From contig NC_049997.1 in assembly GCF_000003815.2 (NCBI RefSeq), positions 10,039,860-10,103,859 of the forward strand: a stretch of DNA of 64,000 nucleotides, given 5' to 3'. The notes under the pieces were generated by a model. The model did no database searches and had not been told where the DNA came from. It saw only the letters and a list, made by a program, of their open reading frames with translations. The translations under genes were made by a program, and so were the position numbers. Source of the stretch: Branchiostoma floridae. Lineage: Eukaryota > Chordata > Leptocardii > Amphioxiformes > Branchiostomatidae. This document shows positions 1-9,638 of this stretch, one piece after another. Positions within the stretch are counted from its first letter, which is position 1. The number at the start of each line of letters is the position of its first letter.

Positions 1-158
1 TTTGTCAAAAGGTTGTCCCTAAACAGTCACTCTTGAGGAGTTAAGGTAACAGAAGCTCTGAATGTTGATGTAGTATTTACATATCAACAACACAGGTAAA
101 AGATAAAGACACAGCGTTGTCATCACTAGCACTGAAAGGTGGACACCCACACTCAAGG
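1..158. other. AT-rich edge sequence, nothing recognised
   Basis: No exon-like ORF, repeat arm or RNA gene is visible in this edge stretch. Confidence 0.5.
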
Positions 159-277
159 CTGTCTCCAGCTTTAACTTTTTTCCCATCCCAGTCATTGTTT
201 GGAAGCCCATTTTGATTTCCATCTGTCAGTCAGCTTACGAAAATGTGTTTTCATCTGTTTCATGTCATGAAGTTTTT
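159..277 (+). repeat. Dispersed repeat family A, left half (split copy)
   Basis: The segment opens with CTGTCTCCAGCTTTAA and carries GTTTGGAAGCCCATTTTG and TTTCATGTCATGAAGTTT. The same order of words recurs near 17584, 18955 and 20605. The matching right half of this copy lies at 1501-1660, so this copy appears to be split by the 278-1500 stretch. I cannot assign a transposon class: no clear terminal repeats or target duplication were found. Confidence 0.5.
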
Positions 278-279
278 GT

Positions 280-305
280 CTTTCGCCGCGCTTCCGCGGC
301 GAAAG
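280..305. repeat. Perfect 11-bp hairpin
   Basis: Arms CTTTCGCCGCG (280-290) and CGCGGCGAAAG (295-305) are exact reverse complements around a 4-base loop. The hairpin lies just before a TCCG microsatellite. Confidence 0.8.
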
Positions 306-328
306 GCAATCAGACCGATATTAGATTT

Positions 329-361
329 CTGTCCGTCTGTCCGTCCGTCCGTCCGTCCGGG
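329..361 (+). repeat. (TCCG)n / (GTCC)n microsatellite
   Basis: Seven or so GTCC/GTCT tetranucleotides in a row. It makes a spurious proline/serine-rich ORF in one frame. Confidence 0.85.
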
Positions 362-365
362 TCGA

Positions 366-573
366 CCATGCCATACCGTGCTAGCGAGATATTCTACCCT
401 GCAGATTCGACGGTATGTAACGTTATGACATACGTATCGGCCTACCATGAATGTGCTGCTTGGTTTGCGGTCCATGCCATATCGTGCTAGCGAGATATTC
501 TACCCTGCAGATTCGACGGTATGTAACGTTATGACATACGTATCGGCCTACCATGAATGTGCTGCTTGGTTTC
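366..573 (+). repeat. 106-bp tandem duplication
   Basis: Two nearly identical units start at 366 and 472 with CCATGCCATA and end in GTGCTGCTTGGTTT. They differ by only one or two bases, so the duplication is recent. Short ORFs running through it are repeat artefacts. Confidence 0.9.
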
Positions 574-953
574 TGTATGGCTTATAAGCAGGAATTTGCA
601 GAGACGGATGTGAACGGTGAGGATTTCTTCGTAAGATTGTATACAATTTATAAACTAACATGTTCGCTGTTTGGTTATAATAAAACAGACCTTGTAGAGA
701 ACAGTTTGACATGTCATTTACTTTGTTTTATGGAAAATCACCGCTACAAAATCTAGAATTGTGTAAGATGCGTGCGCCGCATCTGACATGGTGTGGGAGG
801 GGGGCGTATTCGGAAATTTCTTACTCTAAGAAATTTCAGGCTATTTTCGTGTAACAAACTTCTTTCAGCAAAATAGTAGCCCTCGGATGCGTTAAAAATA
901 GAATTACCCACATTTAATTTATAATTTCGAAAGGGAAGATTCTGACCGAGCTC

Positions 954-991
954 GACGGAGTGAGTCTGACGCGTGACGTCACGACTCCGTC
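954..991. promoter_or_regulatory. CRE-type palindrome inside a larger inverted repeat
   Basis: GTGACGTCAC (973-982) is a perfect palindrome containing TGACGTCA, the classical binding site of CREB/ATF bZIP dimers. It is bracketed by GACGGAGT (954-961) and its exact reverse complement ACTCCGTC (984-991). Whether the site is used is unknown; no gene start is recognised beside it, and it lies inside probable transposon sequence. Confidence 0.4.
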
Positions 992-1500
992 AAGTAAAAG
1001 CATAATTGCGTTACTAAAAGAAACGAAACGTTCCATTAAACATACCACGGACCTGTTTTAGTTTAAAATATCTACCTTTCACATGATCTTGCCATTAAAA
1101 AAAATATTTCCATTACTGTATATGCCATGTTAATATTTTATGTTCAGTTGTTTATGGTGACAATACTTTGTTTGTTCTTGCAGAAATTCAGGACACATCT
1201 ACTGATAAATTTGATTACTACAGTGCACTTTCATAAAACCCTGTTGTACTGTAACAGAGCCGTTCTTAACAGCGAAACAATCCGAATAAAGTTAACATCA
1301 TTCATGCAGTTGTGTTATTATACAGTTCTAGTAAAATATACTCTGTGAGAACCACTACCTTACTAAACAGTTATATAACCTAGCACTTGACCAAACTGTG
1401 CCAGAGCTGCCAACGTTGCAGACTTGGCACCCACGCTTGACCAAACTATGCCAAACAATTTTACCTACACAATATAAGTAAGCGAAAGACTAGCTTTTTT

Positions 1501-1660
1501 CAGAAGCTCTTGTTTAATTTATTTTGTGGATTTGGTTGGAGGGATAAAATTTTTGTTTCGTGATGGTGAAATTTTTTTCCATCCCAACAAGTTGAACAAG
1601 CAAATTTCTGTTCCAGGATAGAGGGACGGATGCAGGAGACTCCCAAATCTCACTGGTCTA
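1501..1660 (+). repeat. Dispersed repeat family A, right half (split copy)
   Basis: Contains GGTGAAATTTTTTTCC, CCCAACAAGTTGAACAAGC and AAATTTCTGTTCCAGGAT. These correspond to words at 17991-18092 and 20720-20765, where they follow the left-half words directly or after another insertion. Confidence 0.5.
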
Positions 1661-1939
1661 AAACTGCCCTAAGGCGAGAGCTGGGGCGAAAGAATGGCAT
1701 CTTTTGTGTCTGTCACCTCCGCATTTGCTTCCCACGTGTGGCCCGTGTTTGGGAAATAAAACAGGTGGTCACGGGACACGCCCCTGGTTCAAAAGTTTGT
1801 AACATCTGACCAGAGGGGACACAGACATCTAGACAAGGTGGTGTCGGATAAACTTAGGGATTGGAGGGATTGGGTAGGAGGGAGAAGGTTGTCTGAAAGT
1901 GTTTCTAAAAAATTTGTCAAAAAGTTATGAATGAAAGTT
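1661..1939. other. Unique sequence, nothing recognised
   Basis: No ORF, inverted repeat or exon-like signal stands out. Confidence 0.4.
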
Positions 1940-2856
1940 ATGTCATTTTTTGTTTGCAATGTAGGATTTTCTTGGACTGGGTTCTAGAAAATTGTTAATC
2001 CTCTTGCAGATTCCAATAAACTTCTGATTTAGGAGTTGAATAGAAAGGGAAGGAAAGGAAGGCCATCTGATTTTTTTTCTCAAAAATTCAGGATTGAAAA
2101 CTTTTCAATTTTTAAGATAAGAGTGAATCATCATCACTATTATTATTGGTAGGGAGGACTTGGGTAAAGATTGATAAAGTTTTTGACCTACTAGCATAAT
2201 TCTTTCAAACTGCGAATAAGGAATACGACTTTGACTTTCCCAGGTGCTTTCTGTCCATTATGGTTTTGTGTACTCCAGGCACCTGTAGTTCACCCCATGT
2301 AAAGTTAGAATCCTGGGACTTTGTGGAAGTTCAGAAGTTGAAGTTCTCTCCCAAGTGGTTAGGGATGACCTTGAGGTTGTAGGTCATGTCCATGTGAGAT
2401 GAGATAATGTGGGAGGTCTAATGAATGAATTGTCATCATTTTGGGGTTTCATCTAGGACTATTTTAGCTCTAGAATATTGTAAACCCCTTGACGATTCCA
2501 AGAAACTTATAATTTAGAATTTGAGCAGAAAAGTAAGGGGAGGAAGGTCATCTGAATGTTAAGATAAGAGGGAATCATCATCGTTATTGACTGAGACAAT
2601 GATAGCTAGGACTTGGCTAAAGAAAAATTGATGTAAAATTTCTGACCTAGCAGATAACAAACATGTCTATGGTTTTCCCAGGTGCTTTTTGTCCATGATG
2701 TTTTGTGTACTCCTAGCACCTGTAGTTCATGGCTTGTAAAGTTAGAATCCTGAGACTCTGTGGAAGTTCAGAAGTTGAAGTTCTCTCCCAAGTGGTTAGG
2801 GATGACCTTGAGGTTGTAGGTCGTGTCATGTGAGATGAGATAATGTGGGAGGTCTA
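1940..2856 (+). repeat. Degenerate tandem duplication of about 440 bp
   Basis: Unit 1 (about 1940-2420) and unit 2 (about 2430-2856) share a long colinear series of words, including AAGTTCTCTCCCAAGTGGTT, GATGACCTTGAGGTTGTAGG and GATGAGATAATGTGGGAGG. The right halves are far more similar than the left, which carry small indels. No coding potential is seen in either unit. Confidence 0.85.
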
Positions 2857-3138
2857 CTGTGGGGGCTGGCAGGGCTGATGTCTTGAGAATAAAGGGTTCA
2901 GGCTGTGGGCTGGTGCAAATGGTATGGAGGGATGGAAAAGGAGTAGCCTATTAGGTGCCATCATAGTGCTTCAATACTAATGATACTCCTTAGTAGCCAA
3001 CCATGTTTGGTAAGCGTGTAGTATGGAAGCCATAAAAGGTAACTAAGATGGCATCCAGGTGAGGAAAGTACTATGTACAGTACTGAGCTAAAACACAACG
3101 TATTACTGTTACAGTTTTGAGCTTGTTGAAGTGGGTGT
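2857..3138. other. Unique sequence, nothing recognised
   Basis: Short stretch between a tandem duplication and a MITE, with no feature I can support. Confidence 0.4.
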
Positions 3139-3462
3139 CAGGGTTGAACAAGTTTTCTAAAATCCACTTGTCCTATTGGGCAAGCACATAAAAAATGTAC
3201 TTGCCCGAACCAATTTTTCACTTGCCTAAAATTCAAATGTCACTGTTACCAGTATATGCATTTTCACTTCTAGCAATGGAATTCTCTGTAGACAATTGCT
3301 TGATGTCATGACTGTAAAAAGTAACAAGTATATCAAAATTGCACTAAAATCAATGGAAAAATCTTACTTGCCCGATCGGACAAGTGGGGTAGGACATGCA
3401 CTTGCCCGAACAGCACTTTCACTTGCCCTGGACAATAGGGCTAGTGGACTTGTTTATCCCTG
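3139..3462. mobile_element. MITE with CAGGG ends (hAT-like), ACTTGCCC motif family
   Basis: Ends CAGGGTTGAACAAGT and (reverse complement) CAGGGATAAACAAGT are inverted repeats. The interior repeats ACTTGCCCGA or close variants four or more times. CAGGG termini suit hAT non-autonomous elements, but the 8-bp target duplication expected for hAT is not clean here (only GGTGT shared). No ORF is present. Confidence 0.6.
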
Positions 3463-3649
3463 GGTGTAATAAATTATCAAACCAATGAGACAGAAGAATA
3501 ACAATGGTGATGATGCATTCATAAATAGTATCAAACAATGTACTTGACTTTGACTTTGGAACGCATGTTTTCAGCACAGTACCACAATATCTCCAAAGAA
3601 GGATCAGATCTTTGAAACCCAAGTCAAAGCTTACTTTTGGTATATTCAG

Positions 3650-3800
3650 TAGCCTGGATACCAGACCCAAGCCTGATCTCAAAAATATCTATCGTGGGGT
3701 CTGGTATCTGCTGGGGTCTGGTATCTGCTGGGGTCTGGTATCTGCTGGGGTCTGGTATCTGCTGGGGTCTGGTATCTGCTGGGGTCTGGTATCTAGGCTA
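3650..3800. mobile_element. MITE with TAGCCTGG ends, internally expanded
   Basis: It begins TAGCCTGGATACCAGACCC and ends GGGTCTGGTATCTAGGCTA, an inverted pair of about 19 bp. Related ends occur at 30115-30283 and 58692-59027, with solo ends near 11266 and 48281. The right terminal repeat has been multiplied into a minisatellite. Confidence 0.7.
3696..3800 (+). repeat. 17-bp minisatellite, six copies
   Basis: The unit GGGGTCTGGTATCTGCT starts at 3696, 3713, 3730, 3747, 3764 and 3781 with exact spacing. The last copy diverges into the terminal repeat of the host MITE. It encodes a spurious WYLLGSGIC repeat in one frame. Confidence 0.95.
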
Positions 3801-5276
3801 GTACTGTATAAAAGTGATCTCTGACTGCTGACCACTGGAACATGTTGCTGGTCTATTGCCAACGTTAGCTTGTAATGTTCTAAGGGGGGGGGGGGATTCT
3901 GGGATAGTCTCCAGCTGCAGTTCCCCTGTGGACTTCCTTCCTGCCTGCAGCACAAGTGGCTACACAAATAAACCTGCGCTAACCAAACATACACAACCAT
4001 ACAGCCAACTCTAATAGCTACTAATAGTCACAAGCTGTGTCAACTGGGAAAGTTTAGCTACTTCTTTTATCTTGGACACCTTGGCATCTTTGGTATAGCA
4101 CAGCTGAGTTGCTTGTTGCTCAGGTGACATGGAAAGTATTGCCATATTTATTACCTTCGTCAGAAGGTTATGCTTTGGTTCGGGGACCATTCATGTGTGT
4201 GTGTGTGTGTTTGTGTGCATGTCTATCTGTGAATATGATGACTCAATAAGGCCTAGATGGCTTGTCTTGATATCGGAATGAACAAATGAAAAATGATGCA
4301 TCGATTCCATCTATGCAATTTCTTGCTTTTCTACCTTCCTCCATTTTCCTCTTAACAACATTGAATGACAGTCAGTGTCACATTTTTTCCAACGGTGAAG
4401 GTCAAAGTTTTTATTTCGAGCGAACAAAGTTTTTATTGTAGGCCAGTACAGTTTTGCCAACAGTGACAGTCTTGCTTGCAAAGACTACATGTACATGGCA
4501 AGAACACCAAGTAGGATTTTCATTCAGGCATGTTTATTTTTCAAATAAAACTCTGTGTCAACTTGAAGACTGAGTGGTCTTGAACTTTGTTTCTACAGCA
4601 TGCAACATTACAACCAAGAAAGAAAACAACTATAAAAGCAAACTACAATGTATAGAGTTCGCTATTTGTCCAGTGCCTTGTAACTTGTTTTTGATCAACT
4701 TATAAAGTCATAAACCTGTAACTCAAAATTTTAGAAAGTAGCATCTTTTGATGAAGAATGCAAATTAAACCAATTTAGTGACAGGTTAGATGTTACTCTC
4801 AGGGATCGAACAATGTTAGTTTTATTGATTGCTGTATTACTAATAGGTTATAGTCTTAGTTGTGAATTGCTGCCAGTTATTACAGCGCTGGAAATATAAA
4901 AAGCTTTTAGATAATTAGGTTTTGTTGGTCCAAACCAAAGTAAAAATATCATCATTTAGGTTGATAATGATATATCATTATTTATCTCGCCATGTGGTAC
5001 AGTTGATTTGTTTCTTACAATGTAGGTCTTGCCAAGGTTTGTTTCTAAGGCCTCTTTAAGGTCTCATTGATGAGTTTCTTCTTCCCATAGACTTATATGG
5101 TATAATACGTGTTTTACATGGGCGCGTTCGTAATAAACCAACCTGAAATAGATCGATTTTTTTAATTCTTTGTTGATCACAGTTACTCGTCATCATGTAA
5201 AAAAATTCCCAACAGCTTCTATGCGTACAGTCTTTTATTAGGACAATTACAAAATGCAGTTAGCCAGGCATCGCAA
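3801..5276. other. Mostly unique AT-rich sequence with a TG microsatellite
   Basis: A poly-G run lies near 3884-3895 and a (TG)n tract near 4194-4218. The latter follows CCTTCGTCAGAAGG, a short hairpin that resembles the start of an interspersed repeat. No exon-like ORF was recognised. Confidence 0.4.
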
Positions 5277-5819
5277 CAGGTGTTCCAGGAATGAGTGTAC
5301 CCCAGGAAAATCGGTCCCCCTTACACGGTGGGCGTGGCCTAAAAAGTACGAAGGCCCACAGCAACATTTAAGCACACAGCCGGGATTCTCTGCCCCCTAT
5401 TGAATTAATGTATAACAGATGAATAGGGACACATTTTCCCGGGGTTTAAGCCAGGATTTTCTGTCCCCTCACTAAATGTATTGCAAGAATGGGGACATAT
5501 TTTCCCGTTTTTTTAAAGACATATCTCGTAATACAACGTTTAAGAAAATGAACGTTAAGTGAGCAAAAAGGCTCATTAGTTTCGCATTTGTAGGGATTCC
5601 AGGTTAACATATCCCCAAAGGTGTCCATCAGCTACAAGTCAACTAGTCTCACTGTGGCCAAATTTGAAACATGTTTCTCGACTTGAAAATACAACTCTTG
5701 ACATTAATTTCAATGTTTCTAAAACAAATAAATATTACTTTTTGGCGATGCCTTACGGGTGAATGGGACATATTTCCCCGGGGTAACCGGTATTTCCCTA
5801 GGATTTTCTGTCCCCTCAC

Positions 5820-6625
5820 TGAATGACTATAACAGATGAATGGGGACAGATTTTCCTAGGATTTTCAGTCACCTCACTGAATGACTATAACAGATGAATG
5901 GGGACACATTTTCCTAGGATTTTCAGTCCCCTCACTGAATGACTATAACAGATGAATGGGGACACATTTTCCTAGGATTTTCAGTCCCCTTGCTTAATCA
6001 TCAAGTTAATGTATTACGAGAATGGGGACACGTTTTCCTAGGATTTTCTGTCCCCTCGCTGAATGTATTACGAGAATGGGGACACATTTTCCTAGGATTT
6101 TCTGTCCACTCACGGAATGTATAACAGATGAATGGGAACACATTTTCCTAGGATTTTCAGTTCCCTCGCTTAATGTGTTACAAGAATGGGGACAGTTTTT
6201 CCTAGGATTTTCAGTCCCCTCACGGAATGTATAACAGATGAATGGGGATAGATTTTCCTAGGATTTTCAGTCCCCTTGCTTAATGTATTACGAGAATGGG
6301 GACACATTTTCCCGGGATTTTCTGTCCCCTCGCTGAATGTATTACGAGAATGGGGACAGATTTTGCTAGGATTTTCTGTCCCCTCACGGAATGTATAACA
6401 GATGAATGGGAACACATTTTCCTAGGATTTTCAGTTCCCTCGCTTAATGTGTTACAAGAATGGGGACAGATTTTCCTAGGATTTTCAGTCCCCTCACGGA
6501 ATGTATAACAGATGAATGGGGACAGATTTTCCTAGCATTTTTAGTCCCCTCGCTTACTGCATTACGAGAATGGGGACACGGATTCCTAGGATTTTCTGTC
6601 TCCTCTCTCTGTGTGTAACAAACAA
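5820..6625 (+). repeat. Left tandem array of palindromic units
   Basis: About fifteen units of 50-58 bp. Each holds GGGGACAnATTTTCCTAGGA followed by TTTTCnGTCCCC, an approximately 32-bp near-palindrome centred on CCTAGG. The units are joined by a few linker types (TATAACAGATGAAT, TATTACGAGAAT, GTTACAAGAAT). Toward the gap (6640-6750) units degrade into GGGGAGAGAGAT-like variants. Several ORFs of 60-80 codons run through it only because the unit lacks stops in some frames. Confidence 0.95.
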
Positions 6626-6753
6626 ATGGGGGCACAGACTCCTACGATTTTCTGTCTCCTCCCTTACTCACGCGCGAAAAGGAAGAGAGAGATACACATG
6701 GGATATTCTCTCCCCTCCCTCTCTGACTCTCAAAAATGAATGGGGAGAGAGAT

Positions 6754-7092
6754 NNNNNNNNNNNNNNNNNNNNNNNNNNNNNNNNNNNNNNNNNNNNNNN
6801 NNNNNNNNNNNNNNNNNNNNNNNNNNNNNNNNNNNNNNNNNNNNNNNNNNNNNNNNNNNNNNNNNNNNNNNNNNNNNNNNNNNNNNNNNNNNNNNNNNNN
6901 NNNNNNNNNNNNNNNNNNNNNNNNNNNNNNNNNNNNNNNNNNNNNNNNNNNNNNNNNNNNNNNNNNNNNNNNNNNNNNNNNNNNNNNNNNNNNNNNNNNN
7001 NNNNNNNNNNNNNNNNNNNNNNNNNNNNNNNNNNNNNNNNNNNNNNNNNNNNNNNNNNNNNNNNNNNNNNNNNNNNNNNNNNNNNNNNNNNN
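6754..7092. other. Assembly gap (N run)
   Basis: 339 undetermined bases at the centre of the inverted arrays, the expected place for an assembly to fail at a long palindrome. Confidence 1.
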
Positions 7093-7239
7093 AGGGGATA
7101 TAAATTTCTCTGGGAATGTTTCTCCCTTCATTAGAAAGAGAACACGAGAGGGTACTGAAATTTCTAGGAATTTCTGTCCCCTTTCATGTGAGTGGGTACG
7201 CAAGAGCACTGGATTTTCAGTTCCCTCGCTTAATGTGTT

Positions 7240-8600
7240 ACAAGAATGGGGACAGAAAATCCTAGGAAAATGTGTCCCCATTCTCGTAATACATTCTGTG
7301 AGGGGACTGAAAATCCTAGGAAAATGTGCCCCCATTCATCTGTTATAGTCATTCAGTGAGGGGACTGAAAATCCTAGGAAAATGTGTCCATCCCCATTCT
7401 CGTAATACATTAAGCGAGGGGACTGAAAATCCCGGGAAAATGTGTCCGCATTCACCTGTAATACATGCAGTAATGGAACAGAAAATCCTAGGAAAATGTG
7501 TCCCCATTCATCTGTTATATAGTCATTCAGTGGGGGGACAGAAAATCCTAGGAAAATGTGTCCCCATTCTCGTAATACATTCTGTGAGGGGACTGAAAAT
7601 CCTAGGAAAATGTGTCCCCATTCATCTGTTGTAGTCATTCTGTGAGGGGACTGAAAATCCTAGGAAAATCTGTCCCCATTCATCTGTTATAGTCATTTAG
7701 TGAGGGGACTGAAAATCCTAGGAAAATGTGTCCCCATTCATCTGTTATAGTCATTTAGTGAGGGGACTGAAAATCCTAGGAAAATCTGTCCCATTCTTGT
7801 AACACATAAGCAAGGGAACTGAAAATCCTAGGAAAATGTGTTCCCATTCATCTGTTATAGTCATTCAGTGAGGGGACTGAAAATCCTAGGAAAATCTGTC
7901 CCCATTCATCTGTTATAGTCATTTAGTGAGGGGACTGAAAATCCTAGGAAAATGTGTCCCCATTCATCTGTTATAGTCATTTAGTGAGGGGACTGAAAAT
8001 CCTAGGAAAATCTGTCCCATTCTTGTAACACATAAGCAAGGGAACTGAAAATCCTAGGAAAATGTGTTCCCATTCATCTGTTATAGTCATTCAGTGAGGG
8101 GACTGAAAATCCTAGGAAAATCTGTCCCATTCTTGTAACACATAAGCAAGGGAACTGAAAATCCTAGGAAAATGTGTCCCCATTCATCTGTTATACATTC
8201 CGTGAGGGGACAGGAAATCCTAGGAAAATGTGTCCCCATTCATCTGTTATAGTCATTCAGTGAGGGAACAGAAAATCCTAGGAAAATCTGTCCCCATTCA
8301 CCTGTTATACATTCCGTGAGTGGACAGGAAATCCTAGGAAAATGTGCCCCCATTCTCGTAATACATTAAGCGAGGGGACAGAAAATCCTAGGAAAATGTG
8401 TCCCCATTCTCGTAATACATTAAGCGAGGGGACAGAAAATCCCAGGAAAATCTGTCCCCATTCATCTGTTATACATTCCGTGAGGGGACAGAAAATCCCG
8501 GGAAAATGTGTCCGCATTCATCTGTTATACATTAAGTGAGGGGACAGAAAATCCTAGGAAAATGTGTACCTATTCATCTGTTATAGTCATTCAGTCGGTT
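7240..8600 (-). repeat. Right tandem array, reversed copy of the left array
   Basis: About twenty-four units of the same family, now reading GACTGAAAATCCTAGG then AAAATGTGTCCCC. Between about 7680 and 8160 a three-unit block (linkers TCATTTAGTGAGG, AACACATAAGCAAG, TCATTCAGTGAGG) is itself repeated, giving a higher-order period of roughly 120-175 bp. Confidence 0.95.
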
Positions 8601-9173
8601 ACCCTGGGGAAATATGTCCCCATTCACCCGTAATGCATTCATGGCCAAAAAGAAACATTCAAATTTAGTGTCAAGGGATTATTTTCAAGTCGAGAAACAT
8701 GTTTTAAATTTGACCACAGTGAGACTAGTTGACTTTTACGTTTTAGTTGAGGGGACATTAATCCCGAGTACCTTTGGGGATATGTTAACCTGGAATCCCT
8801 ACAAATGCCAAACTAATGAGCCTTTTTCGTTCACTGAACGTTCATATCTTTTTAATGCTGTATTACGAGATATGTCTTCAAGATGAAAAAAGGGTGGGCA
8901 TCGGAAGATCTAAGGGCACCGAAAATCTAATCTGCCCGGGAAAAAGGGCCCCCTTCTTTCAATCACTACAAAAAGTGTGTTTGTTCTTTAAACATTCAAG
9001 TTTAAGATGTGCGTTACATTGAAAAACAGCTTTCAATGTTGAAATATAGCATATAATAGTCTTTGTTGCTGTGGGCTTTCGTACTTTTAGGCCACGCCCA
9101 CCGGCCTCAAATTGGACCAATGGCAGGAGGGGGACTGATTTTCCTGGGGAGACACATATTCCTGGAACACAGG

Positions 9174-9638
9174 CACTTTTTAGCTGCCACCAGTCAACCA
9201 CACCACTCAAAACCCAGGACTGTGTACCTCCGATCTAGCGCGCGGCTGCCAAACTTTACCTGCTTATTTCTTCAGTTAGAAACAAAATTTCACCAATCTA
9301 ACTTTTGATATCAGTTCCGCTGGCTAAAAGGGAATTTCTCACCGCTAAAAACACGCGTCCATCCAGCCGTTTAGCTTTTGGCTCGGATCTCTTTTAGGGT
9401 ATCCACTAGCGGAGTAATACATCAATGAGACCTTAAGTCTCTTGTACCCTGCTGTATGAGACCTTGACATCAATGACATTTTCAGCCTTGAGGAAAACAG
9501 TGAAATTATTGGCTGTTGAAAGATGACTGACAAGAGCCTGTATAGGGAAATAAATTTGCTGTATCTGCTTTCACAAATTTCTTTCCACATGGCTTGTTTT
9601 TCAGATTTAGCATTGTAGCCAGTTGATTATAAACTTTG
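9174..9638. other. Unique sequence between two elements
   Basis: No coding or RNA signal recognised; the last five bases CTTTG are the target duplication of the next element. Confidence 0.4.

Larger units (their letters stand above)
278..1500. other. Insertion-like stretch between the halves of repeat A
   Basis: This 1.2 kb separates the two halves of a family A copy. It begins with an 11-bp hairpin and a TCCG microsatellite, contains a 106-bp duplication and a CRE-type palindrome (listed separately), and ends near GCGAAAGAC, which is the reverse complement of GTCTTTCGC at its left end. That 9-bp inverted match could be a decayed terminal repeat. Near 1386-1454 the word TTGACCAAACTRTGCCA occurs twice. 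No protein homology was recognised. Confidence 0.35.
5277..9173. mobile_element. Giant foldback element with tandem-repeat arms
   Basis: The left end (5277, GTGTTCCAGGAATGAGTGT) and the right end read on the other strand (from 9173, TGTGTTCCAGGAATATGTG) match. Inside them, further blocks match in reversed order: GGCGTGGCCTAAAAAGTACG near 5333 against its complement near 9070-9103, and the 5570-5700 block against 8640-8840. The inner parts of both arms are tandem arrays in opposite orientation meeting at an N gap. Foldback elements with long tandem-repeat arms are a known class; the target duplication could not be fixed and no transposase is visible, though the gap could hide up to a short core. 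Confidence 0.8.

Noticed and set aside
3612-4000. Repetitive ORFs on both strands (WYLLGSGIC and QIPDPSRYQTPAD)
   Set aside because: Both are translations of the 17-bp minisatellite, which has no stop in these frames.
5939-8539. Repetitive ORFs encoding GHIFLGFSVPSLNVLREW-type motifs
   Set aside because: They appear on both strands and in several frames of the same tandem unit, as expected when a repeat unit lacks stops.
5820-8600. CRISPR-like look: regular palindromic repeats of about 32 bp with about 20-bp spacers
   Set aside because: Spacers belong to a few recurring types, the array reverses orientation in the middle, and the context is an animal genome. It is a transposon tandem array.
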